A stretch of DNA of 14,896 nt. Source: JAABYT01 sp964194585. GTDB lineage: Bacteria > Pseudomonadota > Gammaproteobacteria > HK1. Position numbers and translations under genes: made by a program. Below the pieces are notes generated by a model. It did no database searches. It was given only the letters and a program-made list of their open reading frames with translations, and was not told where the DNA came from. The stretch is from NCBI GenBank assembly GCA_964194585.1, contig CAXMNG010000147.1, positions 1-14,896 on the forward strand. Reading direction: 5' to 3'. Shown piece by piece: positions 6,734 to 12,780 of this stretch (within the stretch, counting starts at the first letter, position 1; each line of letters starts with the position of its first letter).

Positions 6734-7837
6734 TTATGAACCAGTTACGGGCCGCTTGGTGACGCGACAATAGGCACCACCCGGGATTGGGACCACCAGG
6801 CCCCGAAGTTCGAGCGCCAGAAGGATGGAGCAAACCGTGTCCGCCGTCAATCCGCTGCGTTCGATGACGGAATCGACGGTGGTGGCCCGGTAGGCGAGGC
6901 TCGCAAGAATCTTTTTCTGCACTTCATCCAGGTCATCGGCCGACTCGTCCACGCCCCCCGAGGGGTGATTTTCCGGCGCCTGCCATGGGCCGCCAGGCAA
7001 CTCCTCGAGGATGTCCGTGATCTGCTCCACCAGCTTGGCGCCCTCCCGGATCAGCCGGTGGCAGCCCCGCGTCAGCGGACTCTGAATTGGGCCCGGAACG
7101 GCGAATACCTCGCGGCCCTGTTCACCGGCCAGGCGTGCCGTGATCAGGGAGCCGCTGCGCCGCGCCGCCTCCACCACCACGACACCGAGGCTGAGTCCGC
7201 TGATGAGCCGGTTACGCCGAGGAAAATGCCGCGCCAGCGGCGCGCTGCCAGGAGAGAACTCGGACACCAGCGCACCATTCTCCGCCACCTGCCTGGCCAG
7301 ACGGCGGTGGCTGCGCGGATAAACGATGTCCAGGCCGTTGGCCGCCACCGCCAACGTGCGCCCGCCACCGGCCATGGCGCCTCGGTGGCTGGCAGCGTCG
7401 ACGCCCAGCGCAAGCCCGCTGGTGATCACCAGTCCGCAGCCTGCCAGCTCGGCGCTGAAGCGGTGCGCGGTTGCCACGCCACAGGGTGTGGCTCGGCGGC
7501 TGCCGACCATGGCCACCTGAGCGGCGCACAGAATTTCCACATCGCCTTCCACGAACAGCACTGGCGGCGGGTCGGGTATATGCCGCAGGCGCGGGGGATA
7601 AGCGGGCGCGGAAAGGGTGATCAGGTGCCGGCCGGGTATCGCCAGCCAGTCTAGATCGGCCTCGACGGCGCGCCAATCGGGTGCGGCTCCGCCTGGCGTG
7701 CCCGCGGCGGCGCGCCGCTTGTGGGCGGCGAGGATATCCCGGGGGGATGCGCGTCCTTCGGCCAACGCGCAGAGCTCCGCCTGCCCGAGCGAGGGCAAAC
7801 GGTTGAGGGCAAGCCAATGTGCGGGTTCGGTGTCCAT
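6734..7837 (-). CDS. dprA: DNA-processing protein DprA (Smf)
   Basis: DprA binds incoming single-stranded DNA during natural transformation and loads RecA. The 367-residue protein has an N-terminal SAM-like region (about 1-45) and a Rossmann fold (about 60-282) with VGSRRATPCG at 111-120, VITSGLALGVDAASHRGAM at 137-155, the FPRRNRLISGLS block at 205-216, EAARRSGSLITA at 223-234 and AVPGPIQSPLTRGCHRLI at 246-263. A winged-helix domain follows a short linker at about 300-358. GAGG lies 7 bases before the ATG, supporting this start. Upstream is the LysM gene, with 104 bases between and no terminator visible. Many non-competent bacteria also keep dprA, so its presence alone does not prove competence. 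A small GC stem (7854-7859 with 7867-7872) lies in its leader. Confidence 0.96.
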   Translation of the reverse strand: MDTEPAHWLALNRLPSLGQAELCALAEGRASPRDILAAHKRRAAAGTPGGAAPDWRAVEADLDWLAIPGRHLITLSAPAYPPRLRHIPDPPPVLFVEGDVEILCAAQVAMVGSRRATPCGVATAHRFSAELAGCGLVITSGLALGVDAASHRGAMAGGGRTLAVAANGLDIVYPRSHRRLARQVAENGALVSEFSPGSAPLARHFPRRNRLISGLSLGVVVVEAARRSGSLITARLAGEQGREVFAVPGPIQSPLTRGCHRLIREGAKLVEQITDILEELPGGPWQAPENHPSGGVDESADDLDEVQKKILASLAYRATTVDSVIERSGLTADTVCSILLALELRGLVVPIPGGAYCRVTKRPVTGS

Positions 7838-7941
7838 CCCTGGACCTCGTGGGGGCCGCTATCCGGGCGGCCGCGGAATCAACATGACCCGGCACCAGGC
7901 CACCTGCCAGGTCACGGGGGAGGGCTCAGCCTAACCGAATC

Positions 7942-9048
7942 TCAGGGGTTCTTGACCGTGTCGAGCAAATGCATGGGCCGCGTCGCCTGCATGACGAGCG
8001 CGTAGCTGACACGGTCGAAGGGCCTGAATACCATGACGGTGCCGGCACGCAGCTCGGGCAGCTGGACCACGATTTTCTGCAGCCGGTCCTTCTCTGCCCA
8101 CAAATCCTCTACCTCGTTACCACTCTGGAAGATCCCCAGCACCAACCCCTCTTCGATACCGTCCCTGCTGCCGAGGTCGAGCACCACGACGTCCAGCTCG
8201 CCGATCTGAGTGACGCCCTCCACCACCGATATGATCTGCCCGCTGATGTCCCAGTCCGGGGCGCGGGGCGTGAAGTTACGCACCACCTGGTCGTCGGTCA
8301 CCGGAAACAGGCGGTCCCCCGCCCTCACCTCCTGGGTGCTGGTCAGCAGAAATACCGTGGCCGGATCACCGGGCTTCGCGACCACGGCGTCGGCAATGTG
8401 GATGGCCTCGTAGCCGAGAATGTCGTCAGGGTCGGACGGTCTCCGATATACCTGGCCGCGGCGGTACACGCCGAAGCGGGTGCCCTGCTCGGGTTTCAGG
8501 CCGCGCACGAAGACGTCCATACCCAGGTGCGCCACCAGATTCTCCCTACCCGCCGAAACCACGTAGGGAGCGGCTTCGAATTCTCCTGCCCCCAGCACCC
8601 GCGGCCGTGCCAGAAACGGCCGAATGGCCTCGATGGGGATGGTGGGAACGGCGTCTTGCCGCTCCAGCTCGCGGGCGCTGGGTGACAGCTTCACCGTACG
8701 CGGTCCGGTCTGGCGTCTGACGACACCGGTGTCGGGGTCGGTGGTCGCCCCGTCGTCGGCACGCCGGGTCACCTGCAGCACCGGCTGCCCGTCGCGGTAA
8801 AACAGCGCCAACTCGTCACCAGGGTAAATCAGGTGCGGGTTCTGAACCTGCGGATTGGTCTGCCAGATCTCCGGCCAACGCCAGGGCTCCACCAGGAAGT
8901 GGGTGGAAATGTCCCACAAGGTATCTCCCCGCTTGACGATGTAGCGGGTCGGATGGTCCGGGTTCAGCTCGATAGCGTCCTGGGCGACGGCCACCACGGT
9001 CATCAGCAGCGCCGCCAGAAACAGGCTCAAGGCTTTCTTGTCAGGCAT
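7942..9048 (-). CDS. Secreted LysM peptidoglycan-binding protein, TsaP-like
   Basis: A 368-residue exported protein. Residues 1-23 form a signal peptide (MPDKK, a hydrophobic run, then VAVAQ|D). One LysM domain spans about 35-82, with RYIVKRGDTLWDIS and NPHLIYPGDELAL. The rest is a long non-enzymatic C-terminal part with FGVYRRGQVYR and a region rich in Val, Gly and Asp. Homologues at the same position beside dprA (PA0020 in P. aeruginosa) belong to the group named TsaP, reported to anchor the type IV pilus secretin to peptidoglycan in Neisseria and Myxococcus. A pilus role here is inference. I chose ATG 9048 because it directly precedes the signal peptide. GTG 9060 (five codons in all ahead of the PDKK stretch) has a slightly better upstream GAG and is possible. 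The gene is divergent from def. Confidence 0.88.
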   Translation of the reverse strand: MPDKKALSLFLAALLMTVVAVAQDAIELNPDHPTRYIVKRGDTLWDISTHFLVEPWRWPEIWQTNPQVQNPHLIYPGDELALFYRDGQPVLQVTRRADDGATTDPDTGVVRRQTGPRTVKLSPSARELERQDAVPTIPIEAIRPFLARPRVLGAGEFEAAPYVVSAGRENLVAHLGMDVFVRGLKPEQGTRFGVYRRGQVYRRPSDPDDILGYEAIHIADAVVAKPGDPATVFLLTSTQEVRAGDRLFPVTDDQVVRNFTPRAPDWDISGQIISVVEGVTQIGELDVVVLDLGSRDGIEEGLVLGIFQSGNEVEDLWAEKDRLQKIVVQLPELRAGTVMVFRPFDRVSYALVMQATRPMHLLDTVKNP

Positions 9049-9295
9049 GTGGAATTTCACGCGATCTCGTCTGAAGGTCCGCAGGCAAGCGCCGGCAATC
9101 GCGCCGAAAGTCGCCAGGAACGAGTTGGGAATATGGAATAAATATAGGCTATACAGTTCTGAAAATTCAAACAAATTTGGCCGACCGCCAGGCTGCCTCC
9201 CGGGCCATCGATGGCACCGCGGGTGAGGCATCCAGTAGAATTATCGGCCGCCCGCCGCAAACATTGACAGGAAGGGCGTTAATCAGGACCACGCG
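9049..9295. promoter_or_regulatory. Divergent intergenic region between LysM gene and def
   Basis: This 247-base gap separates the two transcription directions and must hold starts for both. An AT-rich island at about 9128-9178 stands out from GC-rich surroundings and carries the minus-strand promoter listed separately. For def, plus-strand TAGAAT at 9236-9241 is a possible -10 but has no good -35. TTGACA at 9264-9269 is a perfect -35 match but has no -10 at the right distance before the ATG. I see no conserved small gene or RNA in it. Confidence 0.5.
9141..9170 (-). promoter_or_regulatory. Probable promoter of the LysM-dprA-smg-topA genes
   Basis: On the minus strand TTGAAT (9165-9170, 4 of 6) is separated by 18 bp from TATATT (9141-9146, 5 of 6 to TATAAT). 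It lies within the AT-rich island. The start point would be near 9134, leaving a leader of about 86 nt before the LysM ATG. No terminator is obvious between the LysM gene and dprA, so the promoter could serve the whole minus-strand group. Confidence 0.55.
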
Positions 9296-9799
9296 ATGGC
9301 CATACGTGACATTCTTCACTACCCGGACCCACGGCTGCGTAATCATGCACGGGCCGTGGAGCGGGTGGATGACGAGGTCCGCCGGCTTCTGGACGACATG
9401 CTGGAGACCATGTACGCGGCCCCGGGCATCGGCCTGGCGGCGATTCAGGTGAATGTCGCGAAACGGGTGATCACAATCGACATATCCGAGCATGGCGACC
9501 AGCCTCTGTGTCTGATCAACCCGGAAATTCTGGAGCTCACCGGCAGCATCGAGACCGAGGAGGGTTGTCTGTCGGTGCCGGGCATCTATGAGTCGGTGGA
9601 ACGCGCCGACGTGATCCGCGCCCGCGGCCTCGACCGCAACGGCAAAGCCGTGGAATTCGAGGCCGAGGGCCTGCTGGCCGTGTGCGTGCAGCACGAAATC
9701 GACCACTTGGACGGCACGCTGTTCGTCGATCACCTGTCACAACTCAAGCGCCAGCGTATCCGCAAGAAAGCGCACAAGCAGCAGCGCCAGGCAATGTAG
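9296..9799 (+). CDS. def: Peptide deformylase
   Basis: Def removes the N-formyl group from nascent proteins, undoing what Fmt adds before translation begins. The 167-residue protein is of normal size (E. coli 169) and has all three catalytic motifs: GIGLAAIQ at 44-51, EGCLSVPG at 89-96 with metal ligand C91, and QHEIDHLDGTLF at 132-143 with metal ligands H133 and H137 and catalytic E134. The C-terminus is very basic (KRQRIRKKAHKQQRQAM). AGGA lies 8 bases before the ATG. It is the first gene of a plus-strand run and is followed after 38 bases by fmt, the standard def-fmt pair. Confidence 0.98.
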   Translation: MAIRDILHYPDPRLRNHARAVERVDDEVRRLLDDMLETMYAAPGIGLAAIQVNVAKRVITIDISEHGDQPLCLINPEILELTGSIETEEGCLSVPGIYESVERADVIRARGLDRNGKAVEFEAEGLLAVCVQHEIDHLDGTLFVDHLSQLKRQRIRKKAHKQQRQAM

Positions 9800-9837
9800 C
9801 CCGGCCGTTGCGCGATCCGTCCCGGGCAGCCGAGAGC

Positions 9838-10815
9838 ATGCGATTGACCTTCGCCGGAACTCCGGAGTTCGCCGCCACCGTGCTGGCAGCGCTGTTGGCG
9901 TCCCCCCATACGGTGGCCGCCGTGTACACGCAGCCGGACCGGCCGTCGGGTCGCGGCCGACGGCCGACGCAAAGCGCCGTAAAGCAATTGGCTGCGGAGC
10001 ACGGGATCCCCGTCGAGCAACCCGCGAGCCTGCACGGTCCCGACCCCCGACAGGCCCTCGCCGCTTACGATGCGGATGTGATGATCGTCGCTGCTTACGG
10101 ATTGCTGTTGCCGGAAACGGTGCTCGAGACCCCGCGTCTGGGATGTGTCAACGTGCACGCCTCGTTGTTACCCCGCTGGCGGGGCGCGGCGCCGATTCAG
10201 CACGCCATACTCGCCGGCGACCCGGAAACAGGCGTCTCCATCATGCAGATGGACGTTGGTCTGGACACCGGCCCGGTGCTGTGCCGCGCCGCCTGCCCCA
10301 TTCGCGAAGACGACACCGGCGGCAGCCTGCATGACACCCTTGCGGCGCTCGGCGCCGTCGCCGTGCTCGAGGCGCTGACGACGCTGGCCGCCGGAAACGC
10401 ACACGCCGAGCCCCAGGACGAAGCCATGGCCACTCATGCCGGGCGTATTGCCAAGATCGACGGGCTGATCGACTGGTCGCGCCCGGCGCAGATCCTGGAA
10501 AGACAGGTGCGCGCCTTCAATCCGTGGCCGGTGGCCTATACCTCGGTGCCGGCCGCCGGCCAGCGCGGCGATGACGCCGGGCAACGCCTGCGCATCTGGA
10601 ACGCCAGGGTCGTGGAGTGTGGCGACGGGATGACTCCCGGCACGGTGCTGGCGAGCGGCGCATGGGGCATCGACGTGGCGGCCGGGCGCGATGCGCTGCG
10701 TATTCTGACCCTGCAGGCGCCCGGCAAGAGAGCGATGAACAGTGGTGATTACCTCAATGCCCATGCTTTGACGGCGGGCACTGTTCTCGAGGGCGGGGGC
10801 AGCGCCCGCTCATGA
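9838..10815 (+). CDS. fmt: Methionyl-tRNA formyltransferase
   Basis: Fmt transfers a formyl group from 10-formyl-tetrahydrofolate to initiator Met-tRNA. The 325-residue product starts MRLTFAGTPEFA, the typical N-terminus, and has GAG a few bases before the ATG. An upstream extension of the same frame overlaps def and has no family support. The formyltransferase domain includes TQPDRPSGRGR at 31-41 and the catalytic block VNVHASLLPRWRGAAPIQ at 104-121, with N105, H107 and D143 matching N106, H108 and D144 of E. coli. GVSIMQMDVGLDTGPVL follows at 132-148. The C-terminal OB-fold tRNA-binding domain starts near 205 (KIDGLIDW) and includes VRAFNPWPVAY. Its TGA overlaps the rsmB ATG (ATGA), so the two are translationally coupled. 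Confidence 0.97.
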   Translation: MRLTFAGTPEFAATVLAALLASPHTVAAVYTQPDRPSGRGRRPTQSAVKQLAAEHGIPVEQPASLHGPDPRQALAAYDADVMIVAAYGLLLPETVLETPRLGCVNVHASLLPRWRGAAPIQHAILAGDPETGVSIMQMDVGLDTGPVLCRAACPIREDDTGGSLHDTLAALGAVAVLEALTTLAAGNAHAEPQDEAMATHAGRIAKIDGLIDWSRPAQILERQVRAFNPWPVAYTSVPAAGQRGDDAGQRLRIWNARVVECGDGMTPGTVLASGAWGIDVAAGRDALRILTLQAPGKRAMNSGDYLNAHALTAGTVLEGGGSARS

Positions 10816-12176
10816 AGCACGCGGCCGGGAGCGTGGGGGAGCCGGCGGACTCGGGCGTCCACCACGGCGACCCACGGGAGGTCGCCGTGTGGGTGGTGGC
10901 AGGCGTTCTGGGCCAGGGCCAGGGCAAGGGCCGCTCGCTCACCGCCTGTCTGGACCAGCACACGGCCCGGATCGGCGACGCCAGAGATCGGGCCTTCGCC
11001 CGGGAGCTCTGCTACGGCGTCGTGCGCTGGCTGCCGCGACTGCAGGCCTGCCTGGACATGCTGCTGGAAAAGCCTCTGCGGGAAAAAGAAATCGTGGTGC
11101 GGGCGGTGCTTCTGCTCGGCGTTTATCAGCTGATGTACACGCGGGTCGCGGAGCACGCCGCCGTGGCCGAGAGCGTTTCCCTGGTGCGCCGCGTGCGCAA
11201 AGCCTGGGCCGCCGGTCTCGTCAACGGCTGTCTGCGCAATTTCCAACGCCGCCGCCCACGACTGACGGCCGACCTGGATCACTGTGATGAAGGCCGTTAC
11301 GCCCACGCGAGTTGGCTGGTGAATGCCACCAGAGACGCCTGGCCGCATCAATGGCAACAGATACTCGACGGCAACAATGAAAAGCCGCCTCTGAGCCTGC
11401 GCGTGAACGCGCGCCTCTGCTCGCGACAAGACTACCTGGCGGTTCTTTCCAGCAACAACATCGAAGCCTACCCCATCGCCCATACCGGGCATGGCCTTCG
11501 CCTGCACCAGGCACGGGATGTGGATACCATACCGGGATTCGGTGACGGGATGGTGTCGGTGCAGGATGGCGCCGCACAACTGGCTGCCGGCCTGCTCGAC
11601 CTGCGCCCGGGAATGCGCGTTCTCGACGCCTGTGCGGCGCCGGGTGGAAAAAGCACGCATATTCTCGAGCGTGAGCCCGCCGTCGGTGAACTCGTGGCCG
11701 TGGATCGCGATCGTGACCGATTGCTGCGCGTGCAGCAGAATCTGCAACGACTCGCGCTGGAGGCCACGGTCGTGTGTGCCGATGCCGGCGCGCCAGGCGA
11801 CTGGTGGAACGGCGAGTTGTTCCACCGCATCCTCATTGATGCCCCGTGCAGCGGTTCCGGGGTCATCCGCCGGCATCCGGACATCAAGCTGCACCGCCGG
11901 CCCGGGGATATCGAAGAGATGGCCGCCACGCAGATCCGGCTGCTGGTTGCGCTGTGGCCGCTGTTGGCCCCTCGGGGACGGCTGTTGTACGCTACTTGCT
12001 CGTACCTGCCGCGGGAAAATGACCACATACTGGCCGAATTCCTCGCGAAACACCCGGATGCCACAGACGGTCCCATTCAGTATGCATGGGGTCGCGCTAC
12101 CAAGCACGGACGCCAGGTGCTCCCGGGCGAGGACACGATGGACGGTTTCTACTATGCATTGCTTGGCAAGCATTGA
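10812..12176 (+). CDS. rsmB: 16S rRNA (cytosine-967-C5)-methyltransferase RsmB
   Basis: RsmB uses SAM to methylate C967 of 16S rRNA. The 454-residue protein has an N-terminal NusB-like helical domain (about 20-150, with ARELCYGVVRWLPRL and LLLGVYQLMY) and a C-terminal Rossmann methyltransferase domain. SAM motif I is VLDACAAPGGKSTHILE at 270-286, followed by VAVDRDRDRL at 295-304. The two Cys motifs of the RsmB/NSUN family are intact: DAPCSGSGVIRRHPDIK with C346 and ATCSYLPREN with C396. E. coli RsmB is 429 residues, so this is slightly longer, mainly at the N-terminus. An internal start cannot be excluded, but the ATGA overlap with fmt favours this one. The last 23 bases overlap the next gene. 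Confidence 0.97.
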   Translation: MKHAAGSVGEPADSGVHHGDPREVAVWVVAGVLGQGQGKGRSLTACLDQHTARIGDARDRAFARELCYGVVRWLPRLQACLDMLLEKPLREKEIVVRAVLLLGVYQLMYTRVAEHAAVAESVSLVRRVRKAWAAGLVNGCLRNFQRRRPRLTADLDHCDEGRYAHASWLVNATRDAWPHQWQQILDGNNEKPPLSLRVNARLCSRQDYLAVLSSNNIEAYPIAHTGHGLRLHQARDVDTIPGFGDGMVSVQDGAAQLAAGLLDLRPGMRVLDACAAPGGKSTHILEREPAVGELVAVDRDRDRLLRVQQNLQRLALEATVVCADAGAPGDWWNGELFHRILIDAPCSGSGVIRRHPDIKLHRRPGDIEEMAATQIRLLVALWPLLAPRGRLLYATCSYLPRENDHILAEFLAKHPDATDGPIQYAWGRATKHGRQVLPGEDTMDGFYYALLGKH

Positions 12177-12780
12177 GCGTATTCGTGTCCGCGCGTGGCT
12201 AGCCGTGTGGCTGGCCGTGTGCTCGCTGTTGCTGGTGATTACCGAGTCGAGCACCTCCGCCCCGGACGCTATCGAGGCGGGCTTCGATATTCACAACGCC
12301 AGAACCAGGCTGGTGGACGGTGTTTATCTCCTCGACGCGGATATCAGCTTCGTGTTCAGCAAAGACGCCCTGGAAGCCATCGAGAACGGCGTTCCCGTCA
12401 CCATCATTCTGGAGATGCAAGTGCTGCGCCAGCGCGGGCTCATCTGGGACAACCTGTGGTGGGACAAGAAGATCGCGCAGCTGGAGGGAAAATTGCGAAT
12501 CGAAACGCGGCCTCTGAACAAGACCTATCTGGTGCGGAATTTGAATTCCGGTGAGCTGCAGATATTTGCATCCTTCAGCGAACTCGTCGTGGGGCTCGGC
12601 AAGATCCGCAACTTCCCGCTGCTCGACGAGTATCTGCTGGGCGACGAAGGCCACTACTATCTTCGTCTGCGTGCACTGCTGGACATCGAATCACTGCCCT
12701 CGCCGTTGCGCCCATGGGCATACCTCAGCGCTTTGTGGCGCCTCGAGAGCGACTGGTACCAATGGCCAATCGAGCGCTGA
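12154..12780 (+). CDS. DUF4390 domain-containing membrane-anchored/exported protein
   Basis: A 208-residue protein whose first 30 residues hold a basic stretch and a hydrophobic segment (AWLAVWLAVCSLLLVIT), so it is anchored in or exported across the inner membrane. The rest (about 38-208) is a predicted beta-rich domain with FDIHNARTRLVDGVYLLDADI, a QRGLIWDNLWWDKK-type block, LRIETRPLNKTYLV and RLRALLDIESLPSPLRPW. This pattern matches DUF4390, a family without known biochemical function. The ATG lies inside rsmB (23-base overlap) and the 3' end overlaps the kinase gene by 19 bases. Placement directly before an NtrY-like kinase recurs in gammaproteobacteria as I recall it, suggesting an accessory role for the sensor. 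That role is inference. Confidence 0.85.
   Translation: MHCLASIERIRVRAWLAVWLAVCSLLLVITESSTSAPDAIEAGFDIHNARTRLVDGVYLLDADISFVFSKDALEAIENGVPVTIILEMQVLRQRGLIWDNLWWDKKIAQLEGKLRIETRPLNKTYLVRNLNSGELQIFASFSELVVGLGKIRNFPLLDEYLLGDEGHYYLRLRALLDIESLPSPLRPWAYLSALWRLESDWYQWPIER

Noticed and set aside
7854..7872. Short GC hairpin in the dprA leader as a terminator for the LysM gene
   Set aside because: The stem is only 6 bp with no T-run, which is easily found by chance in GC-rich sequence.
9049..9231. Upstream in-frame extension of the LysM protein
   Set aside because: It would place about 60 residues before a clear signal peptide and would translate the AT-rich promoter region.
9264..9269. Perfect TTGACA as the -35 of def
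   Set aside because: At 16-18 bp downstream there is no -10-like hexamer, and the def ATG follows only 26 bases later.
9682..9837. Upstream in-frame extension of fmt
   Set aside because: It overlaps the end of def. Fmt proteins begin at the MRxxFAGTPEF motif, which is preceded by its own ribosome binding site.
10749..12254. A 501-codon open frame on the minus strand opposite rsmB
   Set aside because: It is the antisense shadow of a complete rsmB with intact catalytic motifs, and its residue composition (many His, Arg, Gln, Ala) is typical of an antisense frame.
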